From NCBI GenBank assembly GCA_007922195.1, contig ML682014.1, positions 3,252,369 through 3,316,368 on the forward strand: a stretch of 64,000 nucleotides of DNA, written 5' to 3'. Under the pieces are notes generated by a model. The model worked only from the letters and a program-made list of their open reading frames with translations. It ran no database searches and was not told where the DNA came from. A program made the position numbers and the translations under genes. The stretch comes from Podocnemis expansa. Its lineage: Eukaryota; Chordata; Testudines; Podocnemididae. Of the stretch, positions 1-11,727 are shown piece after piece; within the stretch, counting starts at the first letter, position 1; each line of letters starts with the position of its first letter.

Positions 1-3000
1 GTCTGGGAGCCCAGTAATTACAACATAAAACTTCTTTTTCTGGATGTCCTTTTTTCAATTATCGTTAGAAGGCAATTCACAGCTATACATGTGATTGGGG
101 GGGGGGCGCCCTGGATTCTTTGTCTCCCCATGGCCTTGGTCAAATAAGCCGTGCTAAGCACCATGGTGTTCCTTTACCCAGAGCAGCAGGGATGTTCCAG
201 CTCCAAAGAGAATGCAGCCACACTTCAAACACGCGCAAAGCTTTTGCATTCTTGTCTTTTTTTTTTACTCCACACACTGCTCTGAGTCTTTTTTTAAAAC
301 CACTTTGCTGCACGTTTGTGCGCCATTCTTCTTGGTTGTTAAAGTGTGTCAGCATTCCTTTGAAGTGACAAAGGGTTTCAAAGGATCACTGGTACTGCAG
401 GGGACGTACGCAATCTGTGGAATACATTTTCTCTCCCTTTATTTATCAGCACTGGGCAAATATGCTAAAAAATAGACTTCAAGTGTTGACTTTTTAAATT
501 AATTCTCTTAGACTGTTTGGCCCCATTTTTCTAAAGCACATCTCTGGAATGGTCCACAGCTTGGCAACTGGACTGTGATGGCAAGTACAATGAACCGCCA
601 GTTGCTGCAGGACTCCTCGCTTGCTTCAGTCGCATGATGGGCTGCAAACTACTATGCTCAGTTTATATTCCAACAATATTCTCGAATTTATTGGAGAAAG
701 AGAGGTTGTAGAAACAGATGATTTTAACTATATATAATGGAGAATATTCACAGAAAATTTTTAAATCTACTTTTTGCCAGCAGGCAAACTGCTAGTGAAG
801 CTAGAAACAAATTCTGACGGCTTGTCTACCTGAGGAAATTGAGCAAACTAGTCATCATGCAATGAGCTCTTCTGTACTAGCTGTTCTGGACTAGCTGCCA
901 TGGGGAGACATGCTCTTCTGGAATAAAAAGTAACCTAATTGCAGCATAATTATTCTGCTTTGGAAGCATACTAATTTTGTCAGCTATTGCAACCGCATGC
1001 ACTTGTCTTTGGGAGAACATATTGTATTAAGTTTAGGGATCACTCTGACTCAGGGATTGTCTCATTATATTCTACCTGATGGTGGACCATTACCACAACA
1101 CCTTCTGGAAGTAAAACAGTGGTGGGGTTATTAGAGGGACTCAGTCATGTGCTAAACACCTCCAAGGCAATATCACCCCAGGGGAGGTTTGCATATTTTG
1201 GTTCAAACTGGGTTTCCAAGGAATAGGAAGACAAAGAATGGATTCGTGGCTGTGAATGGCTGCATTTAAACGGACTCAAGATATTTTTTTCCAATCAAGC
1301 AAATGGACAATTCCTCTATCCAGCTGGGGGCCCCCAACCTTTGTGGAAGGGTGGGAAGGACTGGAATCTACTAGGGCGCTGTCAGGCATCTGGGTGACCT
1401 CTGAGAAGCTTTTATCATGCAATAGGAACTTGTCTTGTATTTTTTATTTTTCTCTGTAATGTTTTAACCTAAGAATAAATGTGCTTGCTTAGAAGAAGCC
1501 ATGTGATAAGTAGCTGCTGAACATGCATTGCTCCTAACCCTCAGAGAAAGAAAATTAAGCATAGTCTGGCCTTCAGGCAGGCTGGGTTGCTGAAATATCA
1601 CGGTGTAAAACAAGGATCCGTGTAGCCTTGATCCTTGCCCTTGGCTTCTCCCAGTCAGAAGTGACAGGGACGTGGTTCTCTGCCCAAAGACGTGACAGCA
1701 GGAATCCTGGGAACTCCTGATGTGGACCATGGAAAGGGAAAAACCAGTGCAGTTGCCCTGAATCTGTAACCCAAATTATTTTTAAATAGTTCCATTTATG
1801 CCAGGACAGAGCATCCACATGGGGAGCTTTCTCGCATGACTAGTGCAGAATAGCTGGAAGGAGTGCGAGCTAGTCCAGTCAATTTCCCCACATAGCAATC
1901 CTAAGCATTACATTAATTCAATCAGGTAACAGAAATGTACCTGGGACTGGGGTGACCAGTCACGCTGCTCAGATAAACCATGAAATGAATGATCATACAC
2001 AATCTACAAACACAAACGATTTGAACATACATTTTTAATGATTACGCTGCACCATGCATTATTAATTTATTGTAGTTTATTTGCAGAGCTCCTTAGAAAT
2101 ACAAAGTGATGCAGTCACTCTAGCTGAACTACAACATACATTTGAAAAAAATCTTAGGTAGATGGATGGATACAAACAGTTCTAAAGAGCAGACAGTGAC
2201 ATATTGAGCATGTCCAGGGGGCAAGCTTACGTCTGCGCCCCATCCTCCTGTACCTCATGCCTCTCCCTACAGGGGGTCTGTACATGGGGGGAGAGGGGGT
2301 GGGGCAGGGCAGCTCACACCACCCTCCACTCCTGGGGTGGGAAGGAGGACCGGGTCAGCCCTTCACCACATGCGGGAGGGATCCTGAGGGGCATCCCTTC
2401 CCCTCCTCTTCACAAAGGCCGGCCTGGCCCACCCAGCACTTACTGCCAGGCTTTAATATGCACCAAATTAGAAGTGAATTTTTTTTTTTTTTTTTACTAT
2501 TTAAAAAAATATATTAATATGTTATCTCTTATAAACAAAAGTGATGGAGATGCCAAAGTCATCTGTTCTCCAAGGCCACCAAAAACCCTTGGACTGGCCT
2601 TGCCTGTGTCCCCTGCCCCTGTGAAGGGCCAGCCTAGCCTGATGCTGCTCCAGCCTGCCGTGGGGTGGGGGTTCCAGGCTGACTCTTCGTAACATGGGAC
2701 GGGGCAGGAGACTCTTGCATCCCTCCTCCTGCACCTCTCGAAGGATCATTCTGGTTGTCCGCCCCAACCCTCCAGCCCAGTGGTCCTCCCATTTCCCCTC
2801 ACGGTACACCACTGAGAGCAGATTTATGAGCAAAGGTTAAAGGGAAGAAATGGGTTTTTAAAATTGGAAGGGGGGGAGGTAATGGGAAGGGAATCAATAT
2901 AAATAAATTTCGGGATTCTTGCCAGCCTGAGCCATTAACTGCACCCACAACTTTCACTCCATCCAGAAATATATTCCTAGGATTCATTTTTCACTCCCCT

Positions 3001-3054
3001 TGATAGTCTTTCACCCTTTTAATTTCTTATCAGTGCTCATGGTCCTGCATGGTT

Positions 3055-3323
3055 AGGGTTACCAGATGTCAGACGAAAGGAGGACATGTCCTCCTTTTTA
3101 CCTTCATGTCCTCTATCTGGTAGGCATTTTAAAAATACATGATTTTGTCTGGCTTTTTATTTACAGGGGTTAAAGTATGCTGGAATGCCCCAGAACACCC
3201 TATTTTTAGGGGGAAGCATTCCAGGGCCTCCTAAAACAGAAGAATATTACTGTACATTAATCCTGCATTTTCTCCATGTGTCCTCCAATGTCCTCCTTTC
3301 TAGGCTTTGGTATCTGGTAATCC
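3055..3323. mobile_element. Short DNA-transposon-like element with inverted ends
   Basis: The left end reads AGGGTTACCAGATGTC and the right end, reverse complemented, reads AGGATTACCAGATAC. Just inside both ends are GGAGGACAT-like stretches in inverted orientation. There is no coding capacity, so this is best read as a non-autonomous element (MITE). Target-site duplications are not clear, so the superfamily is left open. Confidence 0.6.
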
Positions 3324-5036
3324 TATGCATGGGACCTACTGAAAGGAACAAGCAGACACCCACAACACATTATCACATCTTAGCAATGGTCTCTTAAGGT
3401 TACATTTTCCAAAGACTTTGTATTTTGCCCCTTTCAGTCACTCTGAAAGTGGATCTGAATATAGGTTACCCTGTTTGTTGGTTTAAATCTAAATTGAAAA
3501 TATTTTCTTTGTGGATTACTCTTGCTAAGTCTTTGTTTTGAAAAGTTCCCTACTGTGGAGTAGCACAATAATACATGGGAATGGCCCTCAACGAATGTAT
3601 GACAGATCACGCTCCTTGCCATGTAACCTTAGTTTCACCACAAAGAGCCAGTTAAGTCAGAGAGGTGGAAATGTTGGGATGCGGACCATCAAAGGAAGCC
3701 CCTTATTTTATAAAGAGCCTGAATGTCAAACCTTAGTTTGCTCATTAATTAAATTTACTGTTCAGACATACCTGGAAGGACCCTTAAGGACCTTATGGGG
3801 ATCATGAACCTCTGAAGCTGGAGTGAGCAGCCATTGAAGACAAGTCAATAAGAGTCTTGAAATGATGATTTGGCAATGTCTGTGGCCAGAAGGTCAGGGC
3901 TCCCTTTGAAATCACTCTCTGAACAACAGCTAACTGTTTCTATTCAGCAGCTAAAGTGCTGCACCCAACAAAAGGGCTGGAATCTTAAAATGCAGAGGGT
4001 TTCCATGTCTGTGAACCTGACAGGAACAAATGATAGTGAACCTTTCAAAAGCTGAATGGAGCAAAGTCATGGGTAGTTGCCACATTGGAGAGAATCAACT
4101 CAGAGAGAATTAAGGGTAAAGGATTGAAGGAGTTTGGGGGGGGGGGTTGTTTGTTTTTAATCTGCACATTTTCTATTTAAGCCAAAAGTTTACATTTAAT
4201 TTCTATTTAAAAGTTTAAATTTAATTTCTGTTTAAGCCAAACATTTCCAAACCCTTGTCAGCACATTAAAGTAACCAACAGTAGGTTAGATGTTCCAGTT
4301 AAGGAACTTAAAATCTTGGTTTTGAGGGCAATTCAGTTCTTTTATATGCGATGCAGTGCATCAACCAGCTGGTAGCAAAAACTACAGATTGTTTTTACAG
4401 ATTATCATTCATGTACTGGCAGAAGGCACTTTGGAATGGAACAAAGACTGTAATTTTCTTAATACAGAACCAGCCATATGATGGTGTCATTTTTCAAAAA
4501 TGCAAAGTCATTGCAATATTTACTTATAGAAATCTGGTGTTTTCCATTTGCAATTAACTACTGAACTATGTGTGACATTTTGAACTATCTGATTGTTGTA
4601 GGAAAAAAATAGTGGAGTTGCAGAATTTCATAGCAAAAATATGCAAATGTCAAGGGTTAGTTTAAAATAGGAAAAATGCATGGCAAAAATCAATCTGAGG
4701 TGCAAGAATGAACTCATGGATTCATATTCACATAGATTAAAGGTGACAGCCACATGTGACGCCATCTCTGCCAAAACAAATGAGGTGCTCCTTTCAGAAA
4801 GGGCTGTATAAACAAAGACACCGTTTATATGGCAGGCTACAGCTCAGGAAGACTGAAGCATGTGTGGTTTATAGGCGAAAAGGTTTTATAGCAAAAATTG
4901 ATTTTTGTTTTCCAGGACAAAATCAAATTATGAAACTAAAATCTATTTCACTCTGAGCACTGTTAGCCACAGGAGAAGCTAGCAATTCTAAGTTGTCTTT
5001 CTCAATACCATGGTTAATGAAGTGGCGCATGGGTCA

Positions 5037-5700
5037 GGGTCGGATTTCTCATTGTATTTAGGTGCCTAAAGATACAAGCTACATCAACTCTTAAAAGATG
5101 TAGGCAGTGCCGTGGCTGAACACTGCATGGAAAGGCGGGCTGTGTCTAGGCTTGTCACTGAGTTGTGTTGCTACACATGGTAGTGAACAGACCTAGCAGC
5201 AAGGCAGAGGCAGCAAGAAAAGGCTCCAGGATCCAGTGCCCTCGTCCCCTCCTCCCCCCGAACCTTTCTCTGCAGCCTCTCCCATGCTGCAGCCTTTTCC
5301 TAGTGCTGGAGACTTTCACAGCAGCAGGGAGAGGCACTAGCAATGGGACAACCCATTGTTACAAAAAGCAGAGTAGACATGGGAAGCCCTGGGGGTGTGT
5401 GGAGAGCTATGGAGGAGCTTCACCCTATGGGTTCAGGCATGTAGGACACTCTGCCTACGCAGCTCTCACCATTTACATCGCTCTGTCTACCCGTGCTAGG
5501 TGGGCACGCTGTGTGTACACACGTTGCCATGAGTGTGCACATTCCCACAGATAGATGCCTGGTAAGATTTTCAGAAGAGCCTAGGTGCCCAGCTCCCATT
5601 GATTTCTGAGGGAGTTTGGCATCTAAGTGGCTTTGAAAATCCCACTAAGCATCTGTCTGCATCGTTAGGTGACTAAATACCTTCAAAAATCAGGGCCTCT
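5037..5700. repeat. Interspersed repeat with TTAGGTGCCTAAA-like inverted ends
   Basis: The left part contains TATTTAGGTGCCTAAAGATAC. The right part contains AGGTGACTAAATACCTTC, followed by a CAAAAATCAGGGCC tail. The two are roughly inverted copies and resemble a repeat I recognise from reptile introns. GC-rich unrelated sequence lies between (5160-5550), so it may be two separate fragments. Confidence 0.4.
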
Positions 5701-6372
5701 GGGTAATGTAATAGCAATTTAATCAGTAGTTACATTTTTTACTGAGACAAAAATTCTGATTATTCTTAATATGACTCATCCTTTAGAGCTTCATTTATTG
5801 ACAGTACGTAGGAGTTTAATAAGTAATATTAAACAGCAGCACATAGGCAATCAAGCAAGATCCCAAACTGGTTTATAGCAGCTGAGTAGGTGTATTACTA
5901 GGAAATTTCATGTTCAGATAGACAACTAAATAAAAGGAGTGTGCATTTAACAAATAATGTAAGCAGCCCGGCCCAATGGATTTTCAGGGATTCATAAAGC
6001 TTCCTTATTTCAAATCATTATCAGCTTGAAGAGTAGCATACAAGATGTCAACCCAGATGCAATTTCTCCTTCTACTTTTAATAACAGTGCTGAAAAACCA
6101 GTTAAGTCATGTGCTGGTTAAGGCACAGTAGAAGCAGCTTTTGGTAGCTTATTGCAGTTTTTGCATAGCTACAAAACAGAATAATTATTCATAGAAATTG
6201 CCATACTGGATAAAATTATTTACAAATGTCCAGTCTCTGACAGCAGCTAACGCCAGATGCTTTAGAAGAGTGTTTCTTAATCTTTTCAGGTTGATGGCCC
6301 CTTATTACATGCAACAAATTTCTTTGTTCTCTTTACATTCTCTGTAAAAGAGTAACAAATGTATGGGGTTTT

Positions 6373-8285
6373 CAGAGGGGTAGCCATGTTATTCTGTGTA
6401 CAGCAAAAACAATGAGAGTCCTGTGGCACCTTACAGACTAACCGATTTCTTCAGGCATAAGCTTTTGTGGGGTCCAACTCACTTCATCAGATGCACGAAG
6501 TGGAAACTACAGTTGAGAGATATATACACACATGCCAGGATGGAGGAGGGCAAGTGTCAGCGAAGTCCATTCAGAAGGCAGATTGGGCCCATTCACACCA
6601 GTTGATTAGAGGAAGAGAATGTGTGAACAGGGCCAATCACTTTTGTAATGCGTTGACCTTTCCAGATCCCTGTTCAGAGCCAGTCTGATTGTGTCAAGCT
6701 TGCAAATCAGCTCCATCTCCGCAGTCTGACACTGAAGTCTGTTCTTGAAGTTCCTTTGTTGAAGTATGGCAGCTTTCAAGTCTGCTACTGAGTGTCCATG
6801 ATTGAAGTATTCTCCTACTGCTTTATGGATGTTGCCATTTTTGATGTCCGATTTGTGTCCGTTTATTCTTTTGCATGTGGACAGTTTGGTTTGACCAATG
6901 AACGTGGCAGAGGGGCATTGCTGGCACACAATGGCATATACCACATTAGTGGAGGTGCAGGTGAATGAGCACCTGATGGTGTGGCTGATGTGGTTGGAGC
7001 CTGTGATGGTATCACTGAAGATGATGTGGGGGCAGAGTTGGCAACGGGGTTTTTTGCAGGGATGGGTTCCTGGCTTAGTGTTCTTGTTGCATGATATTCA
7101 GTTGCCAGTGAGTATTTGCTTCCAGTCTGTAAGCAAGGATAGGCCTGCCTCTCAAGGCTTGAGAGAGCAGAGGATCATCTTCTAGGAAAGCTTGTAGATC
7201 TTTGATGATGTGTTGGAGAGATTTTAGCTGGGGGCTGTACATGATGGCCAGTGGTTATCTGTTGTTTTCTTTGTCAGGTCTGTCCTATAGTAGGTGGCTC
7301 CTTGTACCCATCTGGCTCCGTCAATTTGTTTTTTCACTTCCCCAGGTGGGTACTGTAGTTTTAGGAATGCTTGCTAGAGTTCTTGTAGACGTTTGTCTCT
7401 GTCTGAGGGATCAGAGCAGCTCCGTTGTACCTTAAGGCTTGGCTGTAGATGATGGATCGCGTAACGTGCCCCGGGTGGAAGCTGGAGGCATGTAGGTAGG
7501 TAGGCATTGTTGTGAGTCAGTTTTCACTATAGGATAGTGTTAATGCATCCATCCCTTATACGTACGGTAGTGTCCAAGAAGTGGATTTCTTGTGTGGACT
7601 GGTCCAGCCTTAGGTTGATGGTGGAGTGGAAGTTGTTGAAGTCCTGGTGGAATTCTTCCAGGGACAATCTGTCCCATGGATCCAGAGGATGAAAATGTCA
7701 TCAATGTAATGTAGGTAAAGGAGAGGCAATTTTGGATGAGATTTGAGGAAACGTTATTCTAGGTCGGCCATAAAGATGTTGGCATACTGTGGGGCCATGT
7801 GGTTACCCATAGTTGTGCCACTGACTTGAAGGTACAGATCATCCCCAAATCAGAAGTAGTTGTGGGTCAGGACAAAGTTCAGTCACCAGGTATGCCATGT
7901 CATCATCCAGAAAACTCTTCCTGATGTCTTACAGTCCATCTTTGTGAGGAATGTTGGTGTAGAGGGTTTCTGCATCCATGGTGGCTAGGATGGTGTTTTC
8001 TGGGAGATCACCAATGGATTGTAGTTTTGTTCAAGTAGTTAGTTGTGTCATGGAGGAGAGCTAGGAGAGCTGGTGGAGTAGGGCCTGAGAAGAGTCCACA
8101 TAGCCAGACAGTCCCTCTGTGAGAGTGCCGATACCCAAGATGATGGGGTGGATTCCTGGGTTTGTGGATCTTTTTTAAATGTATGAGTGAAAACAGTGAT
8201 GTATCTATGTAATCTGAGTACATGTTTCTAAAGGTTGGCAGAGAATATTTGAATCTGAAGGATAAGGCTACATGGGGAAGTGAGG
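6373..8285 (-). mobile_element. Penelope-like retroelement, 5'-truncated and decayed
   Basis: Read on the - strand, this stretch carries reverse-transcriptase pieces followed by a GIY-YIG endonuclease frame and a 3' untranslated tail. That order, RT then GIY-YIG, is the hallmark of Penelope-like elements. RT pieces include the IHKPRNPP region (about 8120-8170), LLHDTTNYLNK (about 8020-8060), GDDLYLQVSGTTMG (about 7800-7840) and the catalytic YIDD codons at 7697-7708. The RT is broken by frameshifts and stops, and the N-terminal part is missing beyond about 8285. The last ~130 bp (6373-6500) match one arm of the palindromic repeats found elsewhere in the window. It lies antisense in the AK5 intron and is inactive. 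Confidence 0.85.
6606..6944 (-). pseudogene. GIY-YIG endonuclease domain of the Penelope-like element
   Basis: This is an open frame of about 112 codons. It starts with a GIY-YIG-type core in which the two signature strands appear as VYAIVCQQC and FIGQT. A CKRINGH segment follows, with the usual Arg and His spacing, then ILQQRNFKNRLQ and AEMELICKLDT, which carries the expected acidic residue near the C-terminus. In the family this nuclease nicks target DNA to prime reverse transcription. The frame is intact over the domain, but the RT upstream (higher coordinates) is frameshifted, so no functional fusion protein can be made. The methionine at 6944 is internal to the original polyprotein and not a genuine start. 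It could be mistaken for a host gene because it is open, but its neighbours identify it as element-derived. Confidence 0.8.
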
Positions 8286-8619
8286 TGGTTTTTTTTTGTT
8301 TTTTTTTGTTTTTGCTTTAGATTGGAAAGCAATTTAACACCTCATGACCCTCCTTCCCTTTTGTGACCATCTCCCTTTCTTGAACAGCACGTTGTTTCTC
8401 AGCTGCTTTAGAGAGGGATGCATGAGGCAATAACAATTATGAGTAATATGGTAATAGGTGGCAGTTGTTCAAAATATGAAAGGAATGGAAACCAGTGCAG
8501 CACAATTTTTCAAAGGGCTTGTTTACACAGGAAGTTAGCATAGAATAACCTAGGGTGTGAGCATAAAGGGCACTCGCAATTCTGCTTTTGGCCCCCGTTT
8601 GGCCACACTCCACACTAAT

Positions 8620-8845
8620 ACCATGTCCACACTACAAAAGCTATTTTGGCACAGCCCCTAACATACATGCAGGGTAACTGAGAGAAGTGTTCCTACCAGG
8701 GTGGGAACACCGCCTCTGTGACCAATATTAGCTATGTTGACAGAAGCACTAGAACAGCTCATCTACATTGTGGATTTTGTTGGCATGACCTTTTGTTTCA
8801 GACCAATATAGTTATACCAATATAATATTTAAGCATAGCAAACCT
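8620..8845. mobile_element. PIF/Harbinger-type short element (degenerate)
   Basis: It begins with CATGTCCACACTACAAAAG and contains AGCTATGTTGACAGAAGCACT. Both resemble the ends and interior of the GTCTACACTA family seen elsewhere in this window. The right end is decayed. Confidence 0.45.
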
Positions 8846-9369
8846 AAGAATGACTCTTTTTGTGGAGTAGCTTAGTCCACTAAACCTCCAAAGTCACGAG
8901 TGACCACATGAGGAGTTTGCACAGAATAGCTTATGTAAAGTCATACCCTAGCTTGTTCTGCAGTAATTTCCCATGTAGCTGCTTTTGCAGACAGCCTGAA
9001 TAAATAGTTCAGACACATGTGACCTGCACTATTTTTGTCAGAGGGAATCTTAGTCATGGGAATGTGAGTATTAACAGTAAGTATTTATCTGACTTTTGAT
9101 CATTTTAATAGAACCATCCAACTAAATGTACTTATCTCCCAAAGATAACTGCTTTCCTAGGACCCTAAAGGCAACCTAAATGATCTCTTAGCTTCAGCTC
9201 GTTTCCTCTGTGGAAACTTCAAGTTGTGTGTTTTCAATAGAAATATATGCAAAAGTCTGAAGTAAATAGAAAACAAACTAAACAATGCAAGGACCATGGG
9301 ACAACGTATTACTCATTTTCAGACTTCACACACTAAGCCCCTCCATGTTTGAAGTCAACCATGAGCACC

Positions 9370-9900
9370 ATGTTCCAAAGGGGCAGCCATGTTAGTTTAG
9401 TTCAGTAAAACAAACAAGGAGGCCTGTGGCACTTACAGACTAACAAATTTATTTATTGCATGAGCTTTCGTGGGAGAAAATCCTACTTCCTCAGACACTT
9501 TGAAGATGGGGGAACTTTAATAATTGTGGTGCTCAAACAGATGAATACCAGATCAAGGCTTTAAAGAGAAGCTGTGGAGATCGAATTTATTTGCAAATTT
9601 GATTACATTTGCTTCAGGGCTTAATAGGGGCTTTAGATTTTTCTCTCATGACAACAGGTGATTTGACCTCATCTTCCTCTGTATGCTATTCCCCAGTGTT
9701 TGAATCTTAACAATGGCTTTGATTTGCTGTTAAAGTGTGACCTGATTCCATAAGTTAAACTTCCCTGCATTTATTTCCTCCCATTCTGAGTTCTCCCATC
9801 ATCAAAGCATCTGACGAAGTGGGATTTTCTCCCATGAAAGCTCATGCAATAAGTAAATTTGTTAGTCTGTAAGTGCCGCAGGACTCCATGTTTGTTTCAT
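9370..9900. repeat. Long copy of the Penelope-linked palindromic repeat
   Basis: The left arm (9370-9510) runs from a GGGGCAGCCATGTTAGT end through TGTGGCACTTACAGACTAAC to GAGCTTTCGTGGGAGAAAAT. The right arm (9800-9895) is the inverted copy, with ATTTTCTCCCATGAAAGCTC and GTTAGTCTGTAAGTGCC. About 290 bp of single-copy-like sequence sits between the arms. Parts of it (GCTTTGATTTGCTGT, TGACCTGAT) recur at 44.7 kb and 45.6 kb, so this is a longer ancestral form of the family. Confidence 0.75.
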
Positions 9901-11616
9901 AAATACCAGGGAGCCTTAATATTACATGAAAGTCTAGTTCACAACAGAGGACAAAAAGCTTTGAACTTACCTTGAATGAACCTTACCATTTAAAAATTCT
10001 TAGCTGGCAGGGTCCATCATATGCTTGAGGGGACAAACTTCTCCTTCTGACAGTGTTGCTCACAGAGATTATGCAGCTGCTGAGATAACGTTGTGCTGCA
10101 TCCTGCAAGGAGAGGGTCAGATTCCAGCAGCTCTTAAATAGTATTGCAAATCTCATGTTCAGGAAATTAACTCTTCATGTGACGGTTTGGCTACCAATGT
10201 GCGTTCTATCTCCCATTTTTAGGAAGATGCACTGAGGGTAAACCTACTGGACTAAAAAAACTTGCACCTGGGAGTCTCAGGCCCCAGGTCAATTGACTAG
10301 GGGGTCACGTTCACAGGCTTTCTGATCCTGGGATACAGCCCAAGCCTGACCATGTGCACTGCAAATTTTAGCTCTGCAGACCAACTCCTGCAAAGCAGTC
10401 AGGTGACTGGGCCAGCTGTGGGTCTTTTATTGCAACACAGACTCACTTCCAGAAGATAGCAAGGCAATTGCATTGTTGGAGAGGGCAGGAATGGGATGAA
10501 GTGGATCTAGTTATGGACAGTCCTTTGTTCATGTTACAATTTGAAAATTATGGTGTAGGCACACAGAGCACTGGATGGACATCTAATGTTGTATTTTAAA
10601 AATTTGAGAAATAACAAAATTTCCTCAAGACCTTCTGCTGAAATCGTGTTGCTGTAAAATATGTTATTTTGTTAGCGTACAACATAGTTTCATGCTTTGG
10701 AAGAAGCAATTGAATTGAAGATTGAAACTTTTGTTCAGCTCTCAAATTCCATATTACCACATATCTGAAATCATTATTTATCATAAAATCTACACATTTC
10801 CAATATAATATATACAATTACTGGCTGCAAACTCTTCTCCCCCAGCCAAAACACTGGTAATTATTGCACAATGTATGTCTATAGTTTTAGTCTTTCTTGG
10901 GCAATTTTCCAAATCTAATCAGCCAGAAAAAATTCAGTCAAAGCAGAATCTGTGAAGAACTCAATCTAGAGAAAGAGAACTCAGGCTTATCATCTGTGTT
11001 GAAGAAAGTGAGCAATGGACCAGAACACAAGCAGTGCTCACTGCAGAACATACTCTGCCCAAAGGTCACAAAAAACTTTTAACAAATTCTCAAATCTTGA
11101 AATACAAAAAACTCAACTAACAAGCTAGGTTGGGAGCAGTTGCCTGGAATCCCTCAGATCATAGGCTCATGTGCAGTGACAATTTAAATATCAAGAAACA
11201 GTAAGTAAACCAGTGCTAGTTTAAACAGTGTTAAAATAAATAGGAATCCCAAAAATCTTTCAAGCCCCTTCTGTATAATAAATATGATATTTAAACTTCA
11301 AGGGACTCTGCAGAAATATCAATGCATAACTGAGCGACCTACAGCCCCTCCACATGTGGGTCTAGTGGAAGGATAAGGAACGAATATTGTCGTCCAGTTC
11401 ACCATTTACAAGAGCTGCAGGTTCTACAGTAGGATTTCCTTAAGGGGCATGTTTATAAAACCAATCCTAAATCGAATAGCCCAGAATTAGTACTCCTCCG
11501 ACTCTTTTGGATCAATTATTTGGACAACATGGCTAAATGAAGTTGTTCTAACTTAAGCAGCATAGACTGGTGTGTTCACAACATTATTTCTATCTAATAT
11601 TTCTTTTTTAAAATAG

Positions 11617-11727
11617 ATAAATGCAGAAGGAACGCCAGAAGAGGTTTTTCTTCAACTCTGCACATCAGTTGACTGTTTTCTGAAAAAGGAAGAGGAAACA
11701 TTTTTTCTGTCGGCAGAAGTACAGTAA
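11617..11727 (+). CDS. AK5: AK5 last coding exon (adenylate kinase 5, C-terminus)
   Basis: AK5 is a cytosolic, mainly neuronal nucleoside monophosphate kinase that moves phosphate between ATP and AMP, and it contains tandem adenylate kinase domains. This exon begins after an AG acceptor and reads INAEGTPEEVFLQLCTSVD, which matches the C-terminal end of the second kinase domain in vertebrate AK5. Family members that I recall end a few residues later in a DSIF-like tail. Here the frame does not stop there. It continues through CFL and a further 14 residues (KKEEETFFLSAEVQ) to a TAA at 11725-11727. A TGA in another frame lies at 11681-11683, where the usual stop would fall, so a 2-base difference just before it has probably extended the protein. 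The assignment is confident; the extension needs transcript support. The exon upstream is outside the window. Confidence 0.85.
   Translation: MNAEGTPEEVFLQLCTSVDCFLKKEEETFFLSAEVQ

Larger units (their letters stand above)
1..11616 (+). other. AK5: AK5 last intron (3' part)
   Basis: This stretch precedes the last AK5 coding exon and ends in an acceptor (TTTTTTAAAATAG before 11617). I found no other exon in it; the penultimate AK5 exon should encode the region just before INAEGTPEE and must lie left of the window. It holds a short terminal-repeat element at about 3055, a hexanucleotide-poor GC-rich patch at 2200-2800, a repeat with TTTAGGTGCCTAAA-type ends at about 5040-5700, a Penelope-like element at 6373-8280, a Harbinger-type short element at about 8620 and a palindromic repeat at 9370-9900. 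Short ORFs here lack coding features. Confidence 0.75.

Noticed and set aside
2204..2692. 162-codon + strand ORF
   Set aside because: GC-rich, proline/glycine/serine-biased, with a poly-T run translated as poly-F. No domain or splice-consistent structure; lies in an AK5 intron.
4914..4955. Possible AK5 penultimate exon (NYETK after a TTTTTGTTTTCCAG acceptor)
   Set aside because: Only five residues resemble the expected YYETKTQ segment. It breaks immediately after and has no donor, so it looks like chance.
5165..5554. 129-codon + strand ORF
   Set aside because: Low-complexity composition inside a repeat-like region, no recognisable motif.
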